Positions 10,975 to 20,218 of a stretch of DNA of 36,930 bases are shown piece after piece (the first letter of the stretch is position 1; the number at the start of each line of letters is the position of its first letter). The notes below the pieces were generated by a model that was not told where the DNA came from, searched no databases, and saw nothing but the letters and a program-made list of their open reading frames with translations. Origin of the DNA: Oscillospiraceae bacterium (GTDB lineage Bacteria > Bacillota > Clostridia > Oscillospirales > Acutalibacteraceae); NCBI GenBank assembly GCA_015065505.1, contig SVQE01000023.1, positions 1-36,930 of the forward strand, read 5' to 3'. Position numbers and translations under genes: made by a program.

Positions 10975-11028
10975 CCTCACACCTTCCCCTTGAGGGGAAG
11001 GGGGACCGCTTGCGGTGGATGAGGTGTG
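10975..11028. repeat. three-way-junction-like palindromic repeat
   Basis: Outer CACACCT/AGGTGTG enclosing CCTTCCCC TTGA GGGGAAGG and ACCGC TT GCGGT. Confidence 0.75.
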
Positions 11029-11057
11029 TTGCCTTAACAGCACAGTATAAGATTGTT

Positions 11058-11158
11058 CGCCGAAACGGAACTATATAATAGCCGACCGCAGGTCCCGAAA
11101 TTCGTAATTCGTAATTAACTATTCACTATCCACTACCCACTAACCACTTATTAACAAG
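11058..11158. repeat. heptad repeat module upstream of larC (second)
   Basis: CCGAAACGGAACTATATAATAGCCGACCGCAGGTCCCGAAATTCGTAATTCGTAATTAACTATTCACTATCCACTACCCACTAACCACTTATTAACAAG; near-identical 5' part at 13370-13446. Confidence 0.85.
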
Positions 11159-11167
11159 GTGAATATT

Positions 11168-12361
11168 ATGAAAACATTATATTTTGAATGCTCGATGGGC
11201 GCTGCAGGCGATATGCTTTCGGCTTCCCTGCTTGAGCTGATTCCGAACAGCAATTCTTTTTTTGAAAAACTGAATAAGATATTTGCTCCCGAGATAAAAT
11301 TTGAAAGAGAAATTGTTTCAAAGCACGGCATTACGGGAACGCATCTTCATGTTGTTATAAACGGCGAAGAAGAGGGCGAAGAGCATCACCACGAGCATCA
11401 CCATGAGCATCACTCTCACCACCATCACCACCACAACACTCCGCTTGATATAAAAAACATTGTTAACAAGCTTGATATAAGCGAAAAGGTTAAAGGCGAT
11501 GTTTTATCGGTTTATGATATTATTGCCGAGGCTGAAAGCGAGGTTCACGGCGAGCCCGTTTCGCAGATTCATTTTCACGAGGTTGGCGCGCTTGATGCGG
11601 TTGCGGATATAACCGCATTCTGCCTGCTTATTGATGAAATTGGCGCTGAAAACATCTGCGTTTCACCGATTAACACAGGCAAGGGCGGCGTTAAATGCGC
11701 TCACGGCATACTTCCCGTGCCTGCGCCTGCAACGTCAAAAATAATTAAGGGCTTAACCGTTTTCAACGACGATATAACGGGCGAGCTCTGCACCCCGACG
11801 GGTGCGGCGCTTCTGAAGAAATTTGCCTGCCCTGTTTCGTCACTTCCTGCAATGAAGCTTGAAGGCACGGGCTACGGCTTCGGCAAAAAGGATTTTGAAA
11901 GACCTAACTGCGTTCGCGCCTTTCTCGGTGAAAGCGAAGAAAAGAGCGAAATAATTTACGAGCTCACCTGCAATATAGACGATATGACGGGCGAAGAAAT
12001 TGCTTTCGCGGCAGAAAAGCTGCTTGAAGGCGGCGCAAGGGATGTTTACACCCTGCCGATAGGAATGAAAAAATCGCGCCCCGGTGTTCAGATAAATGTG
12101 CTTTGCGATGACGGCAAAAAGGACGCGCTGCTTCACCTTTTATTCAAGCATACAACAACTCTCGGCGTGCGTGAAAGCGTTTTTTCAAGATTCGCGCTTG
12201 AGCGTGAATTTGAAACGGTTTCAACGCCCTACGGCGATGTTAAAATCAAGAAATCAAGCGGTTTTTCGGTTACAAGAACCAAAGCCGAATACGAGGATTT
12301 AGCAAGGCTTGCAAGCGAAAATAATGCAAGCATAAGGGAAATAAAAGACTCTATCAAATAA
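11168..12361 (+). CDS. larC: LarC, nickel insertion protein, single ORF with His-rich stretch
   Basis: MKTLYFECSMGAAGDMLSASLLELI..., FHEVGALDAVADI, TGELCTPTGAALLK, CNIDDMTGE; His run HHHEHHHEHHSHHHHHH. Confidence 0.94.
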   Translation: MKTLYFECSMGAAGDMLSASLLELIPNSNSFFEKLNKIFAPEIKFEREIVSKHGITGTHLHVVINGEEEGEEHHHEHHHEHHSHHHHHHNTPLDIKNIVNKLDISEKVKGDVLSVYDIIAEAESEVHGEPVSQIHFHEVGALDAVADITAFCLLIDEIGAENICVSPINTGKGGVKCAHGILPVPAPATSKIIKGLTVFNDDITGELCTPTGAALLKKFACPVSSLPAMKLEGTGYGFGKKDFERPNCVRAFLGESEEKSEIIYELTCNIDDMTGEEIAFAAEKLLEGGARDVYTLPIGMKKSRPGVQINVLCDDGKKDALLHLLFKHTTTLGVRESVFSRFALEREFETVSTPYGDVKIKKSSGFSVTRTKAEYEDLARLASENNASIREIKDSIK

Positions 12362-12362
12362 T

Positions 12363-13160
12363 ATGGAAGAATTAAAAAGCAAACAAAAAGAGCTTGAAAA
12401 AAGAATAGCAGAGCTCGGCAGAGTAGCCGTTGCATTTTCTTCGGGCGTTGATTCAACCTTTCTGTTAAAAACGGCGCACGATATTCTCGGCGGCAATGCC
12501 GTTGCGATAACCGCAAAGGCACCCTGCTTTATGAAGAGCGAAACCGAAGAAGCAATCGCCTTCTGCAAAAAGGAAGGCATAAAGCAGATTGTTGTTGACT
12601 TCAATCCGCTTGCGGTTGATGAATTCAAAAGCAATGTTAAAAACAGATGCTATTTTTGCAAAAAGGCGCTGTTCACCGAGGTTAAAAGAGTTGCTGCCGA
12701 GAATGATATTTCCTGCATATTTGACGGCACGAATGCTGACGACACAAACGACTTCCGCCCCGGTATGAAGGCGCTTGAAGAGCTTGGAATAATCAGTCCC
12801 CTGCTTGATGCAAAGCTCACTAAAAGTGATATAAGAGCTTTATCGCAGGAAACGGGGCTTTCAACCTTCAGCAAGCCCTCCTACGCCTGCCTTGCATCAC
12901 GCATTGCATACAACGAAGAAATAACCGAAAAAAAGCTTAAAATGGTTGAAAGTGCGGAAGAAATGCTGCATTCCCTCGGCTTTATTCAGGCAAGAGTTCG
13001 TATGCACGGCAAGCTTGCAAGAATTGAGGTTGAAAAAGATTGCTTTATGAACCTGCTTGGGCACGCTGATGAAATAAACGATTATCTCAAATCCCTCGGT
13101 TTCACCTTTGTTTCAATGGATTTAGGGGGCTTTAAAAGCGGAAGCATGAACGTATTATAA
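12363..13160 (+). CDS. larE: LarE, ATP-dependent sulfur transferase
   Basis: VAVAFSSGVDSTFLLK PP-loop; NRCYFCKKALF; SKPSYACLASRIAY; 1 nt after larC stop. Confidence 0.93.
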   Translation: MEELKSKQKELEKRIAELGRVAVAFSSGVDSTFLLKTAHDILGGNAVAITAKAPCFMKSETEEAIAFCKKEGIKQIVVDFNPLAVDEFKSNVKNRCYFCKKALFTEVKRVAAENDISCIFDGTNADDTNDFRPGMKALEELGIISPLLDAKLTKSDIRALSQETGLSTFSKPSYACLASRIAYNEEITEKKLKMVESAEEMLHSLGFIQARVRMHGKLARIEVEKDCFMNLLGHADEINDYLKSLGFTFVSMDLGGFKSGSMNVL

Positions 13161-13201
13161 GGCATAGTGCATAGTGCATAGTGCACAGAGCATAGTTATA
13201 A

Positions 13202-13230
13202 TGTATACAGGGGTCTGACCCCTGTATACA
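13202..13230. repeat. perfect 14-1-14 inverted repeat
   Basis: TGTATACAGGGGTC T GACCCCTGTATACA. Confidence 0.85.
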
Positions 13231-13232
13231 TA

Positions 13233-13330
13233 GCGATATATTGCGCGAGGCGCAATGCGATATTTTGAACTTTATTCAAAGCGATATTGTTTGCTTTGCA
13301 AACAGCGATATTTTTTGCTGTTCACAAAAA
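13233..13330. repeat. 24-nt-period GCGATAT/hairpin array
   Basis: GCGATAT at 13233, 13257, 13281 and 13305 (exact 24-nt spacing); 17-nt spacers ATTGCGC-GAG-GCGCAAT, TTTGAAC-TTT-ATTCAAA, TGTTTGC-TTT-GCAAACA. Confidence 0.9.
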
Positions 13331-13369
13331 GTTTATATAATAACGAGCCGCAAGGATTTTAATTGTAGG

Positions 13370-13446
13370 GCGCCGAAACGAATTATATAATAGCCGACCG
13401 CAGGTCCCGAAATTCGTAATTAACTACCCACTACCCACTATCCACT
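13370..13446. repeat. heptad repeat module downstream of larE
   Basis: CCGAAACGAATTATATAATAGCCGACCGCAGGTCCCGAAATTCGTAATTAACTACCCACTACCCACTATCCACT; shares its 5' part with 11058-11106. Confidence 0.85.
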
Positions 13447-13447
13447 G

Positions 13448-13477
13448 AAAAAAGCAGCAAGTTCGCTTGCTGCTTTT
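13448..13477 (+). terminator. rho-independent terminator
   Basis: GCAGCAAG TTCG CTTGCTGC TTTTT. Confidence 0.85.
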
Positions 13478-13633
13478 TGTTATATTAGACAAAATAATTT
13501 AAATAGTCTATCATCCATCTATTAATATTAGATTAACTTTTATTGATATTATTGTTTTTATAATATTATAGTAGTATAATATACGGGAATTTTGGGCGGG
13601 CATATTCATATGCCCTCATAGAAACGGTGAAAT

Positions 13634-14407
13634 ATGAAAATTTTAGCCATAGGCGACGTTGTTTCAAAGCAGGGATGCGAATACCTCAGAACAACGCTTC
13701 CGAAACTCAAAAAAGACTACGGGGCAGACATAGTTATAGTTAACGGCGAAAACTCAGCCGTTGGCAACGGCATAACGCCAAAAAGCGCTGAATATATTTT
13801 CAACTGCGGTGCGGATGTTATAACTCTCGGCAACCACACCTTAAGGCGTCCCGAAATTGCGGATTATCTTGATGAAAACGAATTCATAATCCGCCCCGAA
13901 AACTATCATAAAAGCGCGCCCGGCAAGGGATACACAATTATTGATAAGGGCTATGCACGCGTTTTGGTTGCAAGCCTGCAGGGTGCGGTTTATCTTGATA
14001 ATATTGAAAATCCCTTTGACGCGGCAGACAGAATTCTGCAAATTGCAAAGGAAGAAAATATTAATATAATCATTATTGATTTTCACGCCGAGGCAAGCAG
14101 CGAAAAAAGGGCTATGGGCTTTTATCTCGACGGGCAAATATCCGTTTTATTCGGAACGCACACCCATGTTCAGACCTCAGACGAACAGATTCTTCCCTGC
14201 GGAACAGGATATATAACCGATTTGGGAATGACGGGGCCGTATTATTCTGTTCTCGGCATTGCGCCCGAAATCGCAATAAGAAAAATGCAGACCAATATGC
14301 CCGTTAAATTCAGGGTTGACGACGGAATCTGCACCGTTGAAGGCTGCTTCTTTGAAATTGATAACAAAACAGGAAAAACCGTTTCAACAGAAAGGTTCAG
14401 ACGATGA
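13634..14407 (+). CDS. YmdB-family metallophosphoesterase
   Basis: MKILAIGDVVSKQGCEYL..., IVNGENSAVGNGIT, TLGNHTLRRPEI, FGTHTHVQTSDEQILPCGTGYITDLGMTGP. Confidence 0.93.
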   Translation: MKILAIGDVVSKQGCEYLRTTLPKLKKDYGADIVIVNGENSAVGNGITPKSAEYIFNCGADVITLGNHTLRRPEIADYLDENEFIIRPENYHKSAPGKGYTIIDKGYARVLVASLQGAVYLDNIENPFDAADRILQIAKEENINIIIIDFHAEASSEKRAMGFYLDGQISVLFGTHTHVQTSDEQILPCGTGYITDLGMTGPYYSVLGIAPEIAIRKMQTNMPVKFRVDDGICTVEGCFFEIDNKTGKTVSTERFRR

Positions 14408-15900
14408 GCAAAAAAATATATGCCATAATTCTTGCGGCAATTATTTTAATCTGCTCGCTGAGCGCGTGTTCTTCATCAAACAAGAATCAGAATAATCACG
14501 AGCTCGTTACGCAGGCAACAACTGAATATGTAACCGATGAAACGGGATTCAAGCTAAGCTACACACAATCCGATTCCCTCAACCCCTATGAATCAGACAC
14601 GCTGAATAATCAGGTTGTTCAGAATCTTGTTTTTGAATCGCTTTTCGTGCTTGATGAGGCATATGAGGCGCAGCCGCTTCTGGCGTCGGGTTATTCTTAT
14701 ACCGACAGCAAAACGCTAAGCGTAACCGTATCGGGCGGCAACACCTTTTCAGACGGCACGCTGATTGACGCCGAAAGCATTATTTACGCCTTCAATCAGG
14801 CAAAGGATTCCTATCGCTGGAAAAATTCCTTGAAGTGCATTGAAAGCATAAGCGCGCCGAGCTCAACGGTTGTTGATTTCAAGCTGAAATATGCAAACCC
14901 CAACGCCCACAAGCTTTTAACCTTTGCAATAGCTAAGAGCGAAAACGATGAAAACGGCTATCCCATCGGCTCGGGCAGATATAAATTCGGCGAAGGCGGC
15001 GGAACGGTTTACCTTGAGGTTAACCCGAACAAAAAGGACTTTAATCCCCATTTCACAAAAATTCCGCTTGTTAATATCGCATCCGCCGAATCGATAGAAA
15101 ACGCAATCAACATCGGCAACATCAGCTTTGCATTCCGCGATTTATCGGAAATCAGCAACATAAAAATTCAGAGTAATAAAAAAGCGGTTAATCTGAATAA
15201 TCTTGTTTATATAGGAATAAATAACAAGGTTGGCATAACAAAAAACGAAAACATCAGGCGCGCCGTTTCACTTGCGACGGACAGGGACGCACTTGTTAAA
15301 AGCGCATATCAGGGATATGCAAAAAGCGCAGCCTCAATTTTCAACAGCTCGTGCTCGCTCGGCAAGCAAACAGTTGTTTTTGATAAAACTGCCGACACCG
15401 CTGCCGCAAAGCAGGCAATAACTCAAAGCGGCTATGACGAAAAGGATTTAAAGCTTGATATTCTTGTTAATTCCAATTCAAACCGCCGAGCTGCAGCAAA
15501 GCTCATAAAGCAGCAGCTTGAAGCAGTCGGCTTCAAGGTTACAATTAACGAGGAAAGCGACAAGGCTTATAAAAACAAGGTTGAAAGCGGAGCTTTTGAT
15601 TTATATATCGGCGAAACAAAGCTTCCGGCAGATATGAATTTAAACAGCTTTTTCACCGCAAAGGGCGCAACGCTATACGGAATAGATGTTAAGAAAAGCG
15701 ATAGCGCAAAGGCATATCAGGGTTATCTTAATTCCGAAAACGAAATAGGAAGCTTCGTTCTGAGCTTCACTCAAGAAATGCCCTTTGTTCCCCTGTTATA
15801 CAGGCAGGGAATGATTTGTTATTCAAAATCACTGCACGGTGATATGCAGGGATATGTTGATAATTATTTTTCAAATATTCAAGATTGGTATTATAACTGA
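14404..15900 (+). CDS. ABC transporter substrate-binding lipoprotein (oligopeptide-type)
   Basis: Lipobox LSACSSS; NPYESDTLNNQVVQNLVFESLF; NIRRAVSLATDRDALV; 4-nt overlap with ymdB-like gene. Confidence 0.85.
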   Translation: MSKKIYAIILAAIILICSLSACSSSNKNQNNHELVTQATTEYVTDETGFKLSYTQSDSLNPYESDTLNNQVVQNLVFESLFVLDEAYEAQPLLASGYSYTDSKTLSVTVSGGNTFSDGTLIDAESIIYAFNQAKDSYRWKNSLKCIESISAPSSTVVDFKLKYANPNAHKLLTFAIAKSENDENGYPIGSGRYKFGEGGGTVYLEVNPNKKDFNPHFTKIPLVNIASAESIENAINIGNISFAFRDLSEISNIKIQSNKKAVNLNNLVYIGINNKVGITKNENIRRAVSLATDRDALVKSAYQGYAKSAASIFNSSCSLGKQTVVFDKTADTAAAKQAITQSGYDEKDLKLDILVNSNSNRRAAAKLIKQQLEAVGFKVTINEESDKAYKNKVESGAFDLYIGETKLPADMNLNSFFTAKGATLYGIDVKKSDSAKAYQGYLNSENEIGSFVLSFTQEMPFVPLLYRQGMICYSKSLHGDMQGYVDNYFSNIQDWYYN

Positions 15901-15915
15901 TAACAGGAGGATATT

Positions 15916-16272
15916 ATGATTAAATTTGAAAATCCCCAAGGATACATTGAAATCACCAACAACTATTTTGCACGCCTTGTAGGCAACACAGCGCAGAGCT
16001 GTTTCGGCGTTACAAGAATGGTTAATCCCAACCCCTATCGCTGGGCAAAGTCGGTAATCAAAAACAAGGCATCGCTTGATAATTCAAATCAGGGCGTTAT
16101 AGTTAAAAGCATTAACGGCGCTCTTGTTATAGATTTGCACATTGCCGTTTCCTACGGCGTTAACATCTCAACAATAACCGACAGCATTGTTAATAAGGTG
16201 CGCTACACTGTTGAATCCGCAACAGGTCTTAAGGTATCAAAAGTCAATGTTCATGTTGATGCGTTAAATTAA
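15916..16272 (+). CDS. Asp23/Gls24 family protein
   Basis: GYIEITNNYFARLVGNTAQSCFGVTRM...; GG AGG RBS at 15905-15909; located before DAK2-domain gene and recG. Confidence 0.88.
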   Translation: MIKFENPQGYIEITNNYFARLVGNTAQSCFGVTRMVNPNPYRWAKSVIKNKASLDNSNQGVIVKSINGALVIDLHIAVSYGVNISTITDSIVNKVRYTVESATGLKVSKVNVHVDALN

Positions 16273-16302
16273 AGAAAAGGCATACTATCTCGGAGGTTGA
16301 CT

Positions 16303-17961
16303 ATGATTACAGGACAAATGTTTCGCGACGGCATTATTTCGGGTGCTAACAACATCACGAACAGCCGTCAGGCAGTTGATGCCTTAAATATATTCCCCGT
16401 TCCCGACGGCGATACGGGAACAAATATGAGTATGACCATCAGCGCCGCTTCAAAAGAGGTTTCATCCCTTGCGGACGACGAGCCCATTTCAGAGGTTTCA
16501 AGGCGTTGCGCTTCGGCACTCTTAAGAGGTGCGCGCGGAAACTCGGGCGTTATTCTCTCGCTGATTTTCAGAGGCTTTTCAAAAGCCTTTAAGGATATTG
16601 ATGAAGCAAATTCAAAGGATATTGCGCGCGCATTCCGCTACGGCTGTGAATCCGCATATAAGGCAGTTATGAAGCCAACCGAGGGAACAATTCTCACGGT
16701 TGTAAGAAAAGCAGCTGAGGCTGCAGAAGAGTCATCACTTACGGAAGAGGAACCGCTTGAGGTTTGTTTTGCGGCACTTCAGGCAGCAAAAGAGGCGCTT
16801 GCCACAACGCCCGAACTGCTTCCCGTTTTAAAGAAAGCAGGTGTTGTTGACGCAGGCGGACAGGGCTTCATTCTTATTCTCGAGGGCTTCCAGAGCGTTT
16901 TTGAAAACGGCGCCATTGTTCAGAGCGTTGACGGCGGAGTTAAGCCCGTTGAAACGCCTTCAAAATCAATCGTCGGTGCTGCAAGCGGAGATATTGAATT
17001 CGGCTACTGCTCGGAATTCCTTATCGAAAAAGCAGACGATGCAAAGGAAAAAGACCCGATTAAGCTTCGCGCTTATCTTGAATCCATCGGCGACTGCGTT
17101 GTTGTTGTTGACGACGACAGCATTATCAAGGTTCATGTTCATTCAAACTGCCCCGGAACCGTTATTCAGTCGGCTCTGAAATACGGACAGCTTATTAATA
17201 TCAAAATTGATAATATGCGCTATCAGCACAGAAATGCGGAAGTCGGCGTTAAAGAAGGCAGCCAGCCCGTTGAGCCGACAATTTCCGAGCCTGAAAACAA
17301 TTACGGCTTTGTTGCCGTTTGTGCAGGCAAGGGCGTTGAGGATTTATTCATAGACCTCGGCTGCGATTCAATAGTCAGCGGCGGTCAGACAATGAATCCC
17401 TCAACCGACGATATATTAAACGCAATTATGCAAACCCCTGCAAAAACCGTTTATGTTCTGCCCAACAACAAAAACATAATTATGGCTGCCGAGCAGGCAA
17501 TTCCTCTTGCAAAGGACAGAGAGGTTCGCGTGCTTCAGACCAAAACAATTCCTCAGGGAATTTCGGCAATGCTTGCCTTTGACGAATCAGTTGACGCTGA
17601 CGAAAACCAGATGGTTATGATGGAAATGGCAGGCGCTGTTGAAACAGGGCTTGTAACCTTTGCCGCAAGAGACAGCGAAATCGACGGCAAGCCGATTACT
17701 CAGGGTCAGATTATGGGAATGACCAACGGCAAAATCAAGTTTATCGGCGACGACAGAGAGGATATTGCCTTCAAAACCGTTGACAAGCTTTTCAAGCGCA
17801 ACACCCATTCAATGGTTACTCTTATCTTCGGCGAGGATGTAAGCGAGGAAGAGGCTTCAAGGGTTGAAGAAAGACTCAGCGAAAAATATAAAAACGATAT
17901 TGAGATAAGTGTTATAAACGGTGCTCAGCCTGTTTACTACTATATAATTTCGGTAGAATAA
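16303..17961 (+). CDS. DAK2-domain fatty acid kinase subunit A-like protein (YloV/FakA)
   Basis: NIFPVPDGDTGTNMSMT, LRGARGNSGVILSLIFRG, DAGGQGFILILEG; ATG 16303 preceded by GGAGG. Confidence 0.92.
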   Translation: MITGQMFRDGIISGANNITNSRQAVDALNIFPVPDGDTGTNMSMTISAASKEVSSLADDEPISEVSRRCASALLRGARGNSGVILSLIFRGFSKAFKDIDEANSKDIARAFRYGCESAYKAVMKPTEGTILTVVRKAAEAAEESSLTEEEPLEVCFAALQAAKEALATTPELLPVLKKAGVVDAGGQGFILILEGFQSVFENGAIVQSVDGGVKPVETPSKSIVGAASGDIEFGYCSEFLIEKADDAKEKDPIKLRAYLESIGDCVVVVDDDSIIKVHVHSNCPGTVIQSALKYGQLINIKIDNMRYQHRNAEVGVKEGSQPVEPTISEPENNYGFVAVCAGKGVEDLFIDLGCDSIVSGGQTMNPSTDDILNAIMQTPAKTVYVLPNNKNIIMAAEQAIPLAKDREVRVLQTKTIPQGISAMLAFDESVDADENQMVMMEMAGAVETGLVTFAARDSEIDGKPITQGQIMGMTNGKIKFIGDDREDIAFKTVDKLFKRNTHSMVTLIFGEDVSEEEASRVEERLSEKYKNDIEISVINGAQPVYYYIISVE

Positions 17962-19982
17962 TGGAAAATTACAGCGAATTTAATATTCAATATATAAAAG
18001 GTGTTGGAGAAAAAAGAGCCCGGCTTTTCAACAAGCTGGGCATTTTTTCCGTTGCGGATTTAATTCACTTCTATCCGAGAAAATATCAGGACTGGAATAA
18101 CTGCGAAACCGTTTTATCCGCGCCCGAAAACGAAAATGTTGCAATAAAGGCAACAATGATAACCCCCGTTAAAGAGCATCTTATAAGAAAGGGTATGACC
18201 CTTTATAAATGCAATTTTTCAGACGGACAAACGGTTATTCATGTAACCATTTTCAACAACAAATATCTTGCAAAGGCGCTCAGAACCTTTGATGAATACA
18301 TTCTTTTCGGCAAGGTTGAAAAAAGCTTTACAAGCGCTTCGATGAGTTCACCGCAAATAGAATGCGCCGAAACAGCTCAGGGCATTCACCCCATATACAG
18401 CGCAACCGAAAATCTCAATTCAAAGGCTATTGCAAAAACAGTTAAAACAGCCCTTGAAAAATTTGAATATTTTGAAGATACCCTTGATGGCGAAATCAGG
18501 GATAAATATAATCTTTGCTCGCTTGATTTCGCACTCAGGCAGATTCATTTTCCGAGTGATGAAAAAAACATTGAAATCGCGCGCAGAAGGCTGATTTTTG
18601 AAGAGCTTTTAACCCTGCAGCTCGGTCTGTTAAAGCTAAAAGATAAAAAAGACACTAAGAATAATTTTCCACTTGAAAAAGACTTCACCGAGGAATTTTT
18701 ATCCCTTTTGCCCTTCACCTTAACAAACGCTCAGAGCAGTGCAATTAAGGACTGCATAAACGATATGCAAAGCAGCAAAACAATGAACAGGCTTATTCAG
18801 GGTGATGTTGGCTCGGGCAAAACGGCTGTTGCGGCTGCTGCTATGTTCAGCGCAATTAAAAACGGCTATCAGGCTGCTATGATGGCGCCCACCGAAATTC
18901 TTGCAAGCCAGCATTTTGAATCGCTTTCAAGGCTGTTTGAAAACACAGATATAAATATTGCCCTGCTCACAGGCTCAACCAAGGCAAAGGAAAAGCGCGA
19001 AATAAAAGAAGCGCTTATGAGCGGTGAAATTGACTTAATCGTCGGCACTCACGCGCTTATTCAGAACGATGTTGAATTTAAGGAGCTTGCCCTTGTTATA
19101 ACCGACGAGCAGCACCGTTTCGGCGTTGAGCAAAGGGCTTCCCTTGCAATGAAAAGCGCCTCACCCCACCTCATGGTTATGAGCGCAACCCCGATTCCGA
19201 GAACGCTCGGGCTTATTATCTACGGCGACCTTGATATAAGCATTTTAAACGAGCTTCCTGCAGGCAGAAAGAAAATAAGAACGGATGTTGTTGACACATC
19301 CTATCATCAGAGAATATATAATTTCATCAAAAAAACCGTTGATGAAGGGCATCAGGCATATATCGTCTGCCCCCTTGTTGAAGAGAGCGAAAGCGATTTA
19401 ATCTCGGCAACGGAATACGCAAATGAGCTTAGCGTTAAATATTTTCAGGGATATAACCTTGCGCTGCTTCACGGAAAAATGAAGGCAAAGGATAAGGACA
19501 GAGTTATGCAGTCCTTTGCAAATAAGGAAACGGATGTGCTTGTTTCAACAACGGTTGTTGAGGTTGGCGTTGATGTTCCAAACGCAACCGTTATGCTTAT
19601 TGAAAACGCCGAGCGCTTCGGGCTTTCACAGCTTCATCAGCTCAGAGGAAGAGTTGGCAGAGGCAGCGAGCAGAGCTACTGCATTCTTGTTTCCGACAGC
19701 AAGGGCGAAGCCTCAAAGGAGCGCCTTGCAATTATGAAGGAAACCAACGACGGCTTTAAGATTGCCGATTATGACTTGAAAACAAGGGGTCCCGGCGACT
19801 TCTTCGGAAAGCGTCAGCACGGACTGCCCAACCTCGTTATTGCAGATATGCTTGAGGATATGGAAACGCTGATGGAATGTCAGGAATGTGCAAAGCAGAT
19901 GATTAAAGAGGATGAAAACCTCGATAATTATCCCCTGCTCTGCGAGCAAATCAGCGATATGTTCCGCAAGGCGGAATACTAA
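17961..19982 (+). CDS. recG: ATP-dependent DNA helicase RecG
   Basis: QGDVGSGKTAVAAAAM, DEQHRFGVEQR, MSATPIPRTLGLIIYGDLD, LHQLRGRVGRG. Confidence 0.97.
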   Translation: MENYSEFNIQYIKGVGEKRARLFNKLGIFSVADLIHFYPRKYQDWNNCETVLSAPENENVAIKATMITPVKEHLIRKGMTLYKCNFSDGQTVIHVTIFNNKYLAKALRTFDEYILFGKVEKSFTSASMSSPQIECAETAQGIHPIYSATENLNSKAIAKTVKTALEKFEYFEDTLDGEIRDKYNLCSLDFALRQIHFPSDEKNIEIARRRLIFEELLTLQLGLLKLKDKKDTKNNFPLEKDFTEEFLSLLPFTLTNAQSSAIKDCINDMQSSKTMNRLIQGDVGSGKTAVAAAAMFSAIKNGYQAAMMAPTEILASQHFESLSRLFENTDINIALLTGSTKAKEKREIKEALMSGEIDLIVGTHALIQNDVEFKELALVITDEQHRFGVEQRASLAMKSASPHLMVMSATPIPRTLGLIIYGDLDISILNELPAGRKKIRTDVVDTSYHQRIYNFIKKTVDEGHQAYIVCPLVEESESDLISATEYANELSVKYFQGYNLALLHGKMKAKDKDRVMQSFANKETDVLVSTTVVEVGVDVPNATVMLIENAERFGLSQLHQLRGRVGRGSEQSYCILVSDSKGEASKERLAIMKETNDGFKIADYDLKTRGPGDFFGKRQHGLPNLVIADMLEDMETLMECQECAKQMIKEDENLDNYPLLCEQISDMFRKAEY

Positions 19983-20182
19983 AAATAATGATTTATCGCT
20001 GAGGCGATAAATCATTATTTGAGTTGCTGGTTGCGAGTGCCAAGTTCCGAGTTCAGGTTACTCGCTGCGCTCAAACAATAATAAAATCGGAGCGAAGCGA
20101 CCCGACAACTCGGAGCTCGGGGCTCGGTACTTGAAACTTTAATTGTGATTTGCGAGCCCAAAGGGCTCGTCAAATCACAATT
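19983..20182. repeat. composite element, copy 2: hairpin B - heptads - hairpin A
   Basis: Hairpin B AAATAATGATTTATCGC TGAG GCGATAAATCATTATTT; heptads; core ATCGGAGCGAAGCGACCCGA; hairpin A 20141-20182. Reverse complement of copy 3. Confidence 0.93.
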
Positions 20183-20210
20183 AAAAAACACGGCTTTTGC
20201 CGTGTTTTTT
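20183..20210. terminator. bidirectional terminator between recG and PrsW-like gene
   Basis: AAAAAACACGGC TTTT GCCGTGTTTTTT. Confidence 0.85.
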
Positions 20211-20218
20211 AATTGTTT

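Noticed and set aside
13233-13330. CRISPR array at the GCGATAT repeats
   Set aside because: Repeat is only 7 nt, spacers are 17-nt palindromes, and no cas genes are present.
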